Shown here: piece after piece, positions 14,380 through 28,452 of the stretch
Numbering within the stretch: the stretch's first letter is position 1
How the letters are laid out: every line of letters starts with the position of its first letter
Assembly: GCF_907165205.1 (NCBI RefSeq)
Contig: NC_058192.1
Coordinates: 34,190,001 to 34,254,000, forward strand
DNA from: Coccinella septempunctata
Lineage: Eukaryota > Arthropoda > Insecta > Coleoptera > Coccinellidae
Reading direction: 5' to 3'
Length of the DNA: 64,000 bases
Program-made: the position numbers and the translations under genes
Notes under the pieces: generated by a model
Told to the model about the DNA's origin: nothing
Database searches by the model: none
Seen by the model: the letters and a program-made list of their open reading frames with translations, nothing else

Positions 14380-15690
14380 AATTGAGATTTCAGTGGTCGA
14401 TTCGACATAGTATCATTTCAATTCCTAAAGAACTATTGGATCAATTCGACCCAAATCTCGTAACTGTACACAGTTTTCGAATTGAGATGCACATGTTGAA
14501 TTTCAGTTCGATAGTTCAGATAGGAATTGATATTTCAGTGGTCAATTCTGCAAAGTGTGATATCCATTCCTCGAAAACTGTTGGATCAATTCGAACCAAA
14601 TCTTGAAACTACACATAGTTTTCGGATTGACATGTACATGTTGAATTTCAGCTCGATAGTTCAGATAGGAATTGAGATTTCAGTGGTCTATTCGGCAAAG
14701 TGTGATATCAATTCCTCAAAAACTCTTGGACCAATTCGACCCAAAACTTGAAACTGCACATATTTTTCGAATTGAGATGCACATGTTGAATTTCAGTTCG
14801 ATAGTTCGGATAGGAATTGAGATTTCAGTGGTCGATTCGACAAAGTATCATTTCAATTCCTGAGGAACTATTGGATCAATTTGAACCAAATCTTGAAACT
14901 GCACATAGTTTTCGAATTGAGATGACATGTTGAATTTCAGTTCGATAGTTAAGATAGGAATTGAGATGTCAGTGGTCAATTCGGCAAAGTGTGATATCAA
15001 TTCTTCAAAAACTTTTGGACCAATTCGACCCAAATCTTGGAACTGCACATAGTTTTCGAATTGACATGCACATGTTGAATTTCAGATCGATAGTTCTGAT
15101 AGGAATGGAGATTTCAGTAGTCGATTCGACAAAATATTATTCCAATTCCTAAGGAACTTTTGGATCAATTCGAACCAAATCTTGAAACTGCACATGGTTT
15201 TCGAATTGAGATGCACATGATGAATTTCAGTTCGACAGTTCAGATAGGAATTGAGATTTCAGTGGTCAATTCAACAAAGTGTGTTATCAATTCCTCGAAA
15301 ACTGTTGGATCAATTCGAACCAAATCTTGGAACTGCACATAATTTTCGAATTGAGATGCACATGATGAATTTCAGTTCGACAGTTCAGATAGGAATTGAG
15401 ATTTCAGTGGTCAATTCATCAAAGTGTGTTATCAATTCCTCGAAAACTGTTGGATCAATTCGAACCAAATCTTGGAACTGCATATAATTTTCGAATTGAG
15501 ATGCACATGTTGAATTTCAGATCGATAGTTCTGATAGGAATGATGATTTCAGTAGTCGATTCGGCAAAATATCATTCCAATTCCTAAGGAACTATTGGAT
15601 CAATTCGAACCAAATCTTGAAACTGCACATGGTTTTCGAATTGAGATGCACATGATGAATTTCAGTTCGACAGTTCAGATAGGAATTGAG
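14380..15690. repeat. HOR block, partial third copy
   Basis: This block repeats 11,2xx-12,5xx at an offset of 3,171 bp. It carries GATAGCTCTGATAGG, GATATCCATTCC, GGATTGACATG, GAGATGACATG and CAACAAAGTGTG in the same order. The GATAGCTCTG-bearing unit is a useful phase marker. Related units recur near 14,370, 15,819, 18,976, 20,658, 25,913, 27,942, 31,627, 34,348, 36,600, 38,597, 40,414 and 44,417. Confidence 0.85.
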
Positions 15691-16039
15691 ATTTTAGTGG
15701 TCAATTCGGCAAAGTGTGATATCAATTCCTCGAAAATTGTTGGATCAATTCGAACCAAATCTTGAAACAGCACATAGTTTTCGAATTGAGATGCACATGT
15801 TGAATTTCAGTTCGATAGCTCTGATAGGAATTGAGATTTCAGTGGTCGATTCGACATAGTATCATTTCAATTCCTAAAGAACTATTGGATCAATTCGACC
15901 CAAATCTCGTAACTGTACACAGTTTTCGAATTGAGATGCACATGTTGAATTTCAGTTCGATAGTTCAGATAGGAATTGATATTTCAGTGGTCAATTCTGC
16001 AAAGTGTGATATCCATTCCTCGAAAACTGTTGGATCAAT

Positions 16040-18080
16040 TCGAACCAAATCTTGAAACTACACATAGTTTTCGGATTGACATGTACATGTTGAATTTCAG
16101 TTCGACAGTTCAGATAGGAATTGAGATTTCAGTGGTCAATTCAACAAAGTGTGTTATCAATTCCTCGAAAACTGTTGGATCAATTCGAACCAAATCTTGG
16201 AACTGCACATAATTTTCGAATTGAGATGCACATGATGAATTTCAGTTCGACAGTTCAGATAGGAATTGAGATTTCAGTGGTCAATTCATCAAAGTGTGTT
16301 ATCAATTCCTCGAAAACTCTTGGACCAATTCGACCCAAAACTTGAAACTGCACATATTTTTCGAATTGAGATGCACATGTTGAATTTCAGATCCATAGTT
16401 CTGATAGGAATGAAGATTTCAGTAGTCGATTCGGCAAAATATCATTTCAATTCCTAAGGAACTATTGGATCGATTCGAACCAAATCTTGAAACTGCACAT
16501 AGTTTTCGAATTGAGATGCACATGTTGAATTTCAGTTCGATAGTTCAGATAGGAATTGAGATTTCAGTGGTCAATTCGGCAAAGTGTGATATCAATTCCT
16601 CGAAAACTGTTGGATCAATTCGAACCAAATCTTGAAACTGCACATAGTTTTCGAATTGAGATGCACATGTTGAATTTCAGATCGATATTTCTGATAGGAA
16701 TGAAGATTTCAGTGGTCGATTCGACAAAATATCATTTCAATTCCCAAGGAACTGTAGGATCAATTCGATCCAAATCTCGAAAATGTACACAGTATTCGAA
16801 TTGAGATGCACATGTTGAATTTCAGTTCGATAGTTCAGATAGGAATTGAGATTTTAGTGGTCAATTCGGCAAAGTGTGATATCAATTCCTCAAAAACTGT
16901 TGGATCAATTCTACCCAAATCTTGAAACTACACATAGTTTTCGAATTGAGATGCACATGTTGAATTTCAGATCGATAGTTCTGATAGGAATGAAGATTTC
17001 AGTAATCGATTCGGCAAAATATCATTTCAATTCCTAAGGAACTATTGGATCAATTCGAACCAAATCTTGAAACTGCACATAGTTTTCGGATTGAGATGCA
17101 CATGTTCAATTTCAGTTCGATAGTTCAGATAGGAATTGAGATTTCAGTGGTCAATTCGGCAAAGTGTTATATCAATTCCTTGAAAACTGTTGGATCAATT
17201 CGAATCAAATCTTGAAACTGCACGTAGTTTTCGAAATGAGATGCATATGTTGAATTTCAGTTCGATAGTTCTGATAGGAATTGAGATTTCAGTGGTCTAT
17301 TCGGCAAAGTGTGATATCAATTCCTCAAAAACTGTTCGACCAATTCGACCCAAATCTTGAAACTGCACATAGTTTTCGAATTGAAATGCACATGTTGAAT
17401 TTCAGTTCGATAGTTCTGATAGGAATGGAGTTTTGATTCGGCAAAGTATGACATCAATTCCTAAAAACTGTTGGATCAATTCGAACCAAATCTTGAAACT
17501 GCACATAGTTTTCGAATTGAGATGCACATGTTGAATTTCAGTTCGATAGTTCTGATAGGAATGGAGTTTTGATTCGGCAAAGTATGACATCAATTCCTAA
17601 AAACTGTTGGATCAATTCGAACCAAATCTTGAAACTGCACATAGTTTTCGAATTGAGATGCACATGTTGAATTTCAGTTCGATAGTTCAGATAGGAATTG
17701 AGATTTCAGTGGTCAATTCGGCAAAGTGTGATATCAATTCCTCGAAAACTGTTGGATCAATTCCAACCAAATCTTAAAATTTTACACAGTTTTCGAATCG
17801 AGATGCATATGTTGAATTTCAGTTCGATAGTTCTGATAGGAATTGAGATTTCAGTGGTCTATTCGGCAAAGTGTGATATCAATTCCTCAAAAACTGTTGG
17901 ACCAATTCGACCCAAATCTTGAAACTGCACATAGTTTTCGAATTGAGATGCACATGTTGAATTTCAGTTCGATAGTTCAGATAGGAATTGAGATTTCGGT
18001 GGTCAATTCGGCAAAGTGTTATATCAATTCCTTGAAAACTGTTGGATCAATTCGAATCAAATCTTGAAACTGCACATAGT
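16040..18080. repeat. HOR block shared with 28,453-30,493
   Basis: About 2.04 kb is repeated downstream with a constant offset of 12,413 bp. It contains two consecutive 136-bp monomers (near 17,424 and 17,569) and the AAATCTTAAAATTTTACAC unit. On the minus strand the paired short monomers give a slightly longer open frame at 17,402-17,593; it recurs wherever the pair recurs and is not a gene. Confidence 0.88.
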
Positions 18081-18439
18081 TTTCGAAATGAGATGCATAT
18101 GTTGAATTTCAGTTCGATAGTTCTGATAGGAATTGAGATTTCAGTGGTCGGCAAAGTGTGATATCAATTCCTCAAAAACTGTTGGACCAATTCGACCCAA
18201 ATCTTGAAACTGCACATAGTTTTCGAATTGAGATGCACATGTTGAATTTCAGTTCGATAGTTCTGATAGGAATGGAGTTTTGATTCGGCAAAGTATGACA
18301 TCAATTCCTAAAAACTGTTGGATCAATTCGAACCAAATCTTGAAACTGCACATAGTTTTCGAATTGAGATGACATGTTGAATTTCAGTTCGATAGTTAAG
18401 ATAGGAATTGAGATGTCAGTGGTCAATTCGGCAAAGTGT
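18081..18439. repeat. Satellite link with a 140-bp monomer
   Basis: This stretch contains the first 140-bp monomer. AATTC is missing, so the text reads CAGTGGTCGGCAAAG near 18,145. A 136-bp monomer follows near 18,271. The pair recurs near 23,797, 33,520, 37,769 and 43,589. At 42,306 the 140-bp unit is present without the following 136-bp unit. Confidence 0.8.
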
Positions 18440-20121
18440 GATATAAATTCTTCAAAAACTTTTGGACCAATTCGACCCCAATCTTGGAACTGCACATAGT
18501 TTTCGAATTGATATGCACATGTTGAATTTCAGATCGATAGTTCTGATAGGAATGGAGATTTCAGTAGTCGATTCGACAAAATATTATTCCAATTCCTAAG
18601 GAACTTTTGGATCAATTCGAACCAAATCTTGAAACTGCACATGGTTTTCGAATTGAGATGCACATGATGAATTTCAGTTCGACAGTTCAGATAGGAATTG
18701 AGATTTCAGTGGTCAATTCAACAAAGTGTGTTATCAATTCCTCGAAAACTGTTGGATCAATTCGAACCAAATCTTGGAACTGCACATAGTTTTCGGATTG
18801 AGATGCACATGTTGAATTTCAGTTCGATAGTTCAGATAGGAATTGAGATTTTAGTGGTCAATTCGGCAAAGTGTGATATCAATTCCTCAAAAACTGTTGA
18901 ACCAATTCGACCCAAATCTTGAAACAGCACATAGTTTTCGAATTGAGATGCACATGTTGAATTTCAGTTCGATAGCTCTGATAGGAATTGAGATTTCAGT
19001 GGTCGATTCGACATAGTATCATTTCAATTCCTAAAGAACTATTGGATCAATTCGACCCAAATCTCGTAACTGTACACAGTTTTCGAATTGAGATGCACAT
19101 GTTGAATTTCAGTTCGATAGTTCAGATAGGAATTGATATTTCAGTGGTCAATTCTGCAAAGTGTGATATCCATTCCTCGAAAACTGTTGGATCAATTCGA
19201 ACCAAATCTTGAAACTACACATAGTTTTCGGATTGACATGTACATGTTGAATTTCAGCTCGATAGTTCAGATAGGAATTGAGATTTCAGTGGTCTATTCG
19301 GCAAGGTGTGATATCAATTCCTCAAAAACTCTTGGACCAACTCGACCCAAAACTTGAAACTGCACATATTTTTCGAATTGAGATGCACATGTTGAATTTC
19401 AGTTCGATAGTTCTGATAGGAATGGAGATTTCAGTAGTCGATTCGACAAAATATTATTCCAATTCCTAAGGAACTTTTGGATCAATTCGAACCAAATCTT
19501 GAAACTGCACATGGTTTTCGAATTGAGATGCACATGATGAATTTCAGTTCGACAGTTCAGATAGGAATTGAGATTTCAGTGGTCAATTCAACAAAGTGTG
19601 TTATCAATTCCTCGAAAACTGTTGGATCAATTCGAACCAAATCTTGGAACTGCACATAATTTTCGAATTGAGATGCACATGATGAATTTCAGTTCGACAG
19701 TTCAGATAGGAATTGAGATTTCAGTGGTCAATTCAACAAAGTGTGTTATCAATTCCTCGAAAACTGTTGGATCAATTCGAACCAAATCTTGGAACTGCAT
19801 ATAATTTTCGAATTGAGATGCACATGTTGAATTTCAGATCGATAGTTCTGATAGGAATGAAGATTTCAGTAGTCGATTCGGCAAAATATCATTCCAATTC
19901 CTAAGGAACTATTGGATCAATTCGAACCAAATATTGAAACTGCACATGGTTTTCGAATTGAGATGCACATGATGAATTTCAGTTCGACAGTTCAGATAGG
20001 AATTGAGATTTCAGTGGTCAATTCAACAAAGTGTGGTTTTCGAATCGAAATGCATATGTTGAATTTCAGTTCGATAGTTCAGATAGGAATTGAGATTTCA
20101 GTGGTCAATTCGGCAAAGTGT
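18440..20121. repeat. Tandem 1,682-bp HOR unit, copy 1
   Basis: The next 1,682 bp repeats this block in the same order. The length equals 12 x 145 minus 58, because one monomer is cut to 87 bp at about 20,035 (GTGTG joined directly to GTTTTCGAATCG). Other markers are CAACAAAGTGTG, GGCAAGGTGTG and GATAGCTCTG. Confidence 0.9.
20033..20036. repeat. 87-bp deletion monomer junction (first of six)
   Basis: Unit positions 54-111 are missing, leaving an 87-bp monomer in which GTGTG is followed by GTTTTCGAATCG. The same junction occurs near 21,715, 30,721, 35,695, 39,510 and 45,765. The deletion removes one arm of each of the monomer's two inverted repeats. The identical junction shows one deletion event spread by block duplication. 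Confidence 0.88.
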
Positions 20122-21803
20122 GATATCAATTCTTCAAAAACTTTTGGACCAATTCGACCCCAATCTTGGAACTGCACATAGTTTTCGAATTGATATGCAC
20201 ATGTTGAATTTCAGATCGATAGTTCTGATAGGAATGGAGATTTCAGTAGTCGATTCGACAAAATATTATTCCAATTCCTAAGGAACTTTTGGATCAATTC
20301 GAACCAAATCTTGAAACTGCACATGGTTTTCGAATTGAGATGCACATGATGAATTTCAGTTCGACAGTTCAGATAGGAATTGAGATTTCAGTGGTCAATT
20401 CAACAAAGTGTGTTATCAATTCCTCGAAAACTGTTGGATCAATTCGAACCAAATCTTGGAACTGCACATAGTTTTCGGATTGAGATGCACATGTTGAATT
20501 TCAGTTCGATAGTTCAGATAGGAATTGAGATTTTAGTGGTCAATTCGGCAAAGTGTGATATCAATTCCTCAAAAACTGTTGAACCAATTCGACCCAAATC
20601 TTGAAACAGCACATAGTTTTCGAATTGAGATGCACATGTTGAATTTCAGTTCGATAGCTCTGATAGGAATTGAGATTTCAGTGGTCGATTCGACATAGTA
20701 TCATTTCAATTCCTAAAGAACTATTGGATCAATTCGACCCAAATCTCGTAACTGTACACAGTTTTCGAATTGAGATGCACATATTGAATTTCAGTTCGAT
20801 AGTTCAGATAGGAATTGATATTTCAGTGGTCAATTCTGCAAAGTGTGATATCCATTCCTCGAAAACTGTTGGATCAATTCGAACCAAATCTTGAAACTAC
20901 ACATAGTTTTCGGATTGACATGTACATGTTGAATTTCAGCTCGATAGTTCAGATAGGAATTGAGATTTCAGTGGTCTATTCGGCAAGGTGTGATATCAAT
21001 TCCTCAAAAACTCTTGGACCAACTCGACCCAAAACTTGAAACTGCACATATTTTTCGAATTGAGATGCACATGTTGAATTTCAGTTCGATAGTTCTGATA
21101 GGAATGGAGATTTCAGTAGTCGATTCGACAAAATATTATTCCAATTCCTAAGGAACTTTTGGATCAATTCGAACCAAATCTTGAAACTGCACATGGTTTT
21201 CGAATTGAGATGCACATGATGAATTTCAGTTCGACAGTTCAGATAGGAATTGAGATTTCAGTGGTCAATTCAACAAAGTGTGTTATCAATTCCTCGAAAA
21301 CTGTTGGATCAATTCGAACCAAATCTTGGAACTGCACATAATTTTCGAATTGAGATGCACATGATGAATTTCAGTTCGACAGTTCAGATAGGAATTGAGA
21401 TTTCAGTGGTCAATTCAACAAAGTGTGTTATCAATTCCTCGAAAACTGTTGGATCAATTCGAACCAAATCTTGGAACTGCATATAATTTTCGAATTGAGA
21501 TGCACATGTTGAATTTCAGATCGATAGTTCTGATAGGAATGAAGATTTCAGTAGTCGATTCGGCAAAATATCATTCCAATTCCTAAGGAACTATTGGATC
21601 AATTCGAACCAAATATTGAAACTGCACATGGTTTTCGAATTGAGATGCACATGATGAATTTCAGTTCGACAGTTCAGATAGGAATTGAGATTTCAGTGGT
21701 CAATTCAACAAAGTGTGGTTTTCGAATCGAAATGCATATGTTGAATTTCAGTTCGATAGTTCAGATAGGAATTGAGATTTCAGTGGTCAATTCGGCAAAG
21801 TGT
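20122..21803. repeat. Tandem 1,682-bp HOR unit, copy 2
   Basis: This is colinear with 18,440-20,121 and nearly identical. One visible change is CACATATTGAATTTC near 20,780, where copy 1 has CACATGTTGAATTTC. It contains its own 87-bp monomer at about 21,717. Adjacent, equal-length, nearly identical copies point to a recent unequal exchange. Confidence 0.9.
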
Positions 21804-22061
21804 TATATCAATTCCTTGAAAACTGTTGGATCAATTCGAATCAAATCTTGAAACTTCACGTAGTTTTCGAAATGAGATGCATATGTTGAATTTCAGTTCG
21901 ATAGTTCTGATAGGAATTGAGATTTCAGTGGTCTATTCGGCAAAGTGTGATATCAATTCCTCAAAAACTGTTGGACCAATTCGACCCAAATCTTGAAACT
22001 ACACATAGTTTTCGGATTGACATGTACATGTTGAATTTCAGCTCGATAGTTCAGATAGGAA

Positions 22062-24170
22062 TTGAGATTTCAGTGGTCAATTCTGCAAAGTGTGATATCC
22101 ATTCCTCGAAAACTGTTGGATCAATTCGAACCAAATCTTGAAACTACACATAGTTTTCGGATTGACATGTACATGTTGAATTTCAGCTCGATAGTTCAGA
22201 TAGGAATTGAGATTTCAGTGGTCTATTCGGCAAAGTGTGATATCAATTCCTCAAAAACTCTTGGACCAATTCGACCCAAAACTTGAAACTGCACATATTT
22301 TTCGAATTGAGATGCACATGTTTAATTTCAGTTCGATAGTTCGGATAGGAATTGAGATTTCAGTGGTCGATTCGACAAAGTATCATTTCAATTCCTGAGG
22401 AACTATTGGATCAATTTGAACCAAATCTTGAAACTGCACATAGTTTTCGAATTGAGATGACATGATGAATTTCAGTTCGATAGTTAAGATAGGAATTGAG
22501 ATGTCAGTGGTCAATTCGGCAAAGTGTGATATCAATTCTTCAAAAACTTTTGGACCAATTCGACCCAAATCTTGGAACTGCACATAATTTTCGAATTGAG
22601 ATGCACATGATGAATTTCAGTTCGACAGTTCAGATAGAAATTGAGATTTCAGTGGTCAATTCATCAAAGTGTGTTATCAATTCCTCGAAAACTGTTGGAT
22701 CAATTCGAACCAAATCTTGAAACTGCATATAATTTTCGGATTGAGATGCACATGTTGAATTTCAGTTCGATAGTTCAGATAGGAATTGAGATTTCAGTGG
22801 TCAATTCGGCAAAGTGTTATATCAATTCCTTGAAAACTGTTGGATCAATTCGAATCAAATCTTGAAACTGCACGTAGTTTTCGAAATGAGATGCATATGT
22901 TGAATTTCAGTTCGATAGTTCTGATAGGAATTGAGATTTCAGTGGTCTATTCGGCAAAGTGTGATATCAATTCCTCAAAAACTGTTCGACCAATTCGACC
23001 CAAATTTTGAAACTGCACATAGTTTTCGAATTGAAATGCACATGTTGAATTTCAGTTCGATAGTTCTGATAGGAATGGAGTTTTGATTCGGCAAAGTATG
23101 ACATCAATTCCTAAAAACTGTTGGATCAATTCGAACCAAATCTTGAAACTGCACATAGTTTTCGAATTGAGATGCACATGTTGAATTTCAGTTCGATAGT
23201 TCTGATAGGAATGGAGTTTTGATTCGGCAAAGTATGACATCAATTCCTAAAAACTGTTGGATCAATTCGAACCAAATCTTGAAACTGCACATAGTTTTCG
23301 AATTGAGATGCACATGTTGAATTTCAGTTCGATAGTTCAGATAGGAATTGTGATTTCAGTGGTCAATTCGGCAAAGTGTGATATCAATTCCTCGAAAACT
23401 GTTGGATCAATTCCAACCAAATCTTAAAATTTTACACAGTTTTCGAATCGAGATGCATATGTTGAATTTCAGTTCGATAGTTCTGATAGGAATTGAGATT
23501 TCAGTGGTCTATTCGGCAAAGTGTGATATCAATTCCTCAAAAACTGTTGGACCAATTCGACCCAAATCTTGAAACTGCACATAGTTTTCGAATTGAGATG
23601 CACATGTTGAATTTCAGTTCGATAGTTCAGATAGGAATTGAGATTTCGGTGGTCAATTCGGCAAAGTGTTATATCAATTCCTTGAAAACTGTTGGATCAA
23701 TTCGAATCAAATCTTGAAACTGCACATAGTTTTCGAAATGAGATGCATATGTTGAATTTCAGTTCGATAGTTCTGATAGGAATTGAGATTTCAGTGGTCG
23801 GCAAAGTGTGATATCAATTCCTCAAAAACTGTTGGACCAATTCGACCCAAATCTTGAAACTGCACATAGTTTTCGAATTGAGATGCACATGTTGAATTTC
23901 AGTTCGATAGTTCTGATAGGAATGGAGTTTTGATTCGGCAAAGTATGACATCAATTCCTAAAAACTGTTGGATCAATTCGAACCAAATCTTGAAACTGCA
24001 CATAGTTTTCGAATTGAGATGACATGTTGAATTTCAGTTCGATAGTTAAGATAGGAATTGAGATGTCAGTGGTCAATTCGGCAAAGTGTGATATCAATTC
24101 TTCAAAAACTTCTGGACCAATTCGACCCCAATCTTGGAACTGCACATAGTTTTCGAATTGACACGCACAT
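22062..24170. repeat. HOR block shared with 31,784-33,892
   Basis: About 2.1 kb recurs downstream at a constant offset of 9,722 bp. It includes GAGATGACATGATG, a 140-bp monomer (23,797) and three 136-bp monomers (23,074, 23,219 and 23,921). The two copies end where one continues with CAGTTCGATAG and the other with CAGATCGATAG. Confidence 0.88.
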
Positions 24171-27100
24171 GTTGAATTTCAGTTCGATAGTTCAGATAGG
24201 AAATGAGATTTCAGTGGTCAATTCGGCAAAGTGTTATATCAATTCCTTGAAAACTGTTGGATCAATTCGAATCAAATCTTGAAACTGCACGTAGTTTTCG
24301 AAATGAGATGCATATGTTGAATTTCAGTTCGATAGTTCTGATAGGAATTGAGATTTCAGTGGTCTATTCGGCAAAGTGTGATATCAATTCCTCAAAAACT
24401 GTTGGACCAATTCGACCCAAATCTTGAAACTGCACATAGTTTTCGAATTGAGATGCACATGTTGAATTTCAGTTCGATAGTTCTGATAGGAATGGAGTTT
24501 TGATTCGGCAAAGTATGACATCAATTCCTAAAAACTGTTGGATCAATTCGAACCAAATCTTGAAACTGCACATAGTTTTCGAATTGAGATGCACATGTTG
24601 AATTTCAGTTCGATAGTTCCGATAGGAATCGAGATTTCAGTGGACGATTCAACATAGTATCATTTGAATTCCTAAGGCACTATTGGATCAATTCGACCCA
24701 AACCTCTAAACTGTGCACAGTTTTCGAATTGAGATGCACATGTTGAATTTCAGTTCGATAGTTCAGATAGGAATTGAGATTTCAGTGGTCAATTCGGCAA
24801 AGTGTGATATCAATTCCTCGAAAACTGTTGGATCAATTCAAACCAAATCTTAAAATTTTACACAGTTTTCGAATCGAGATGCATATGTTGAATTTCAGTT
24901 CGATAGTTCTGATAGGAATTGAGATTTCAGTGGTCTATTCGGCAAAGTGTGATATCAATTCCTCGAAAACTGTTGGACATATTCGACCCAAATCTTGAAA
25001 CTGCACATAGTTTTCGAATTGAGATGCACATGTTGAATTTCAGTTCGATAGTTCAGATAGGAATTGAGATTTCAGTGGTCAATTCGGCAAAGTGTTATAT
25101 CAATTCCTTGAAAACTGTTGGATCAATTCGAATCAAATCTTGAAACTGCACATAGTTTTCGAAATGAGATGCATATGTTGAATTTCAGTTCGATAGTTCT
25201 GATAGGAATTGAGATTTCAGTGGTCTATTCGGCAAAGTGTGCTATCAATTCCTCAAAAACTGTTGGACCAATTCGACACAAATCTTGAAACTGCACATAG
25301 TTTTCGAATTGAGATGCACATGTTGAATTTCAGTTCGATAGTTCTGATAGGAATGGAGTTTTGATTCGGCAAAGTATGACATCAATTCCTAAAAACTGTT
25401 GGATCAATTCGAACCAAATCTTGAAACTGCACATAGTTTTCGAATTGAGATGCACATGTTGAATTTCAGTTCGACAGTTCAGATAGGAATTGAGATTTCA
25501 GTGGTCGATTCGACAAAATATCATTTCAATTCCTAAGGAACTATTGGATCAATTCGACCCAAATCCCGAAACTGTACACAGTTTTTGATTTGAGATGCAC
25601 ATGTTGAATGTGTGTTCGATAATTCAGATAGGAATTGTGATTTCAGTGGTCAATTTGGCAAAGTGTCATATCAATTCCTCGAAAACTGTTGGATCAATTC
25701 GAACCAAATCTTGGAACTGCACATAGTTTTCGGATTGAGATGCACATGTTGAATTTCAGTTCGATAGTTCAGATAGGAATTGAGATTTTAGTGGTCAATT
25801 CGGCAAAGTGTGATATCAATTGCTCGAAAATTGTTGGATCAATTCGAACCAAATCTTGAAACAGCACATAGTTTTCGAATTGAGACGCACATGTTGAATT
25901 TCAGTTCGATAGCTCTGATAGGAATTGAGATTTCAGTGGTCGATTCGACATAGTATCATTTCAATTCCTAAAGAACTATTGGATCAATTCGACCCAAATC
26001 TCGTAACTGTACACAGTTTTCGAATTGAGATGCACATGTTGAATTTCAGTTCGATAGTTCAGATAGGAATTGATATTTCAGTGGTCAATTCTGCAAAGTG
26101 TGATATCCATTCCTCGAAAACTGTTGGATCAATTCGAACCAAATCTTGAAACTACATATAGTTTTCGGATTGACATGTACATGTTGAATTTCAGTTCGAT
26201 AGTTCGGATAGGAATTGAGATTTCAGTGGTCGATTCGACAAAGTATAATTTCAATTCCTGAGGAACTATTGGATCAATTTGAACCAAATCTTGAAACTGC
26301 ACATAGTTTTCGAATTGAGATGACATGTCGAATTTCAGTTCGATATTTAAGATAGGAATTGAGATGTCAGTGGTCAATTCGGCAAAGTGTGATATCAATT
26401 CCTCAAAAACTTTTGGACCAATTCGACCCAAATCTTGGAACTGCACATAGTTTTCGAATTGAGATGCACATGTTGAATTTCAGATCGATAGTTCTGATAG
26501 GAATGGAGATTTCAGTAGTCGATTCGACAAAATATTATTCCAATTCCTAAGGAACTATTGGATCAATTCGAACCAAATCTTGAAACGGCACATGGTTTTC
26601 GAATTGAGATGCACATGATGAATTTCAGTTCGACAGTTCAGATAGGAATTGAGATTTCAGTGGTCAATTCAACAAAGTGTGTTATCAATTCCTCGAAAAC
26701 TGTTGGATCAATTCGAACCAAATCTTGGAACTGCACATAATTTTCGAATTGAGATGCACATGTTGAATTTCAGATCGATAGTTCTGATAGGAATGAAGAT
26801 TTCAGTGGTCGATTCGACAAAATATCATTTCAATTCCCAAGGAACTGTAGGATCAATTCGATCCAAATCTCGAAAATGTACACAGTATTCGAATTGAGAT
26901 GCACATGTTGAATTTCAGTTCGATAGTTCAGATAGGAATTGAGATTTTAGTGGTCAATTCGGCAAAGTGTGATATCAATTCCTCAAAAACTGTTGGATCA
27001 ATTCTACCCAAATCTTGAAACTACACATAGTTTTCGAATTGAGATGCACATGTTGAATTTCAGATCGATAGTTCTGAAAGGAATGAAGATTTCAGTGGTC

Positions 27101-28452
27101 GATTCGACAAAATATCATTTCAATTCCCAAGGAACTGTAGGATCAATTCGATCCAAATCTCGAAAATGTACACAGTATTCGAATTGAGATGCACATGTTG
27201 AATTTCAGTTCGATAGTTCAGATAGGAATTGAGATTTTAGTGGTCAATTCGGCAAAGTGTGATATCAATTCCTCAAAAACTGTTGGATCAATTCTACCCA
27301 AATCTTGAAACTACACATAGTTTTCGAATTGAGATGCACATGTTGAATTTCAGATCGATAGTTCTGAAAGGAATTGAGATTTCAGTGGTCAATTCAACAA
27401 AGTGTGTTATCAATTCCTCGAAAACTGTTGGATCAATTCGAACCAAATCTTGGAACTGCACATAATTTTCGAATTGAGATGCACATGATGAATTTCAGTT
27501 CGACAGTTCAGATAGGAATTGAGATTTCAGTGGTCAATTCATCAAAGTGTGTTATCAATTCCTCGAAAACTGTTGGATCAATTCGAACCAAATCTTGGAA
27601 CTGCATATAATTTTCGAATTGAGATGCACATGTTGAATTTCAGATCGATAGTTCTGATAGGAATGATGATTTCAGTAGTCGATTCGGCAAAATATCATTC
27701 CAATTCCTAAGGAACTATTGGATCAATTCGAACCAAATCTTGAAACTGCACATGGTTTTCGAATTGAGATGCACATGATGAATTTCAGTTCGACAGTTCA
27801 GATAGGAATTGAGATTTTAGTGGTCAATTCGGCAAAGTGTGATATCAATTCCTCGAAAATTGTTGGATCAATTCGAACCAAATCTTGAAACAGCACATAG
27901 TTTTCGAATTGAGATGCACATGTTGAATTTCAGTTCGATAGCTCTGATAGGAATTGAGATTTCAGTGGTCGATTCGACATAGTATCATTTCAATTCCTAA
28001 AGAACTATTGGATCAATTCGACCCAAATCTCGTAACTGTACACAGTTTTCGAATTGAGATGCACATGTTGAATTTCAGTTCGATAGTTCAGATAGGAATT
28101 GAGATTTCAGTGGTCAATTCAACAAAGTGTGTTATCAATTCCTCGAAAACTGTTGGATCAATTCGAACCAAATCTTGGAACTGCACATAATTTTCGAATT
28201 GAGATGCACATGATGAATTTCAGTTCGACAGTTCAGATAGGAATTGAGATTTCAGTGGTCAATTCATCAAAGTGTGTTATCAATTCCTCGAAAACTCTTG
28301 GACCAATTCGACCCAAAACTTGAAACTGCACATATTTTTCGAATTGAGATGCACATGTTGAATTTCAGATCCATAGTTCTGATAGGAATGAAGATTTCAG
28401 TAGTCGATTCGGCAAAATATCATTTCAATTCCTAAGGAACTATTGGATCGAT
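24171..28452. repeat. Mosaic HOR segment assembled from earlier blocks
   Basis: Pieces of this stretch match different places. Positions 24,180-25,430 match 9,040-10,290 (offset 15,140). Positions 25,440-26,150 match 13,900-14,600 (offset 11,543). Positions 26,558-27,187 match 10,259-10,888 (offset 16,299). Positions 27,374-28,000 match 15,251-15,880 (offset 12,123). Switches between sources fall inside monomers without breaking the 145-bp phase, as expected from homologous unequal exchange. One unit near 25,610 has the odd variant TTGAATGTGTGTTCGATAATTC. Confidence 0.82.
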
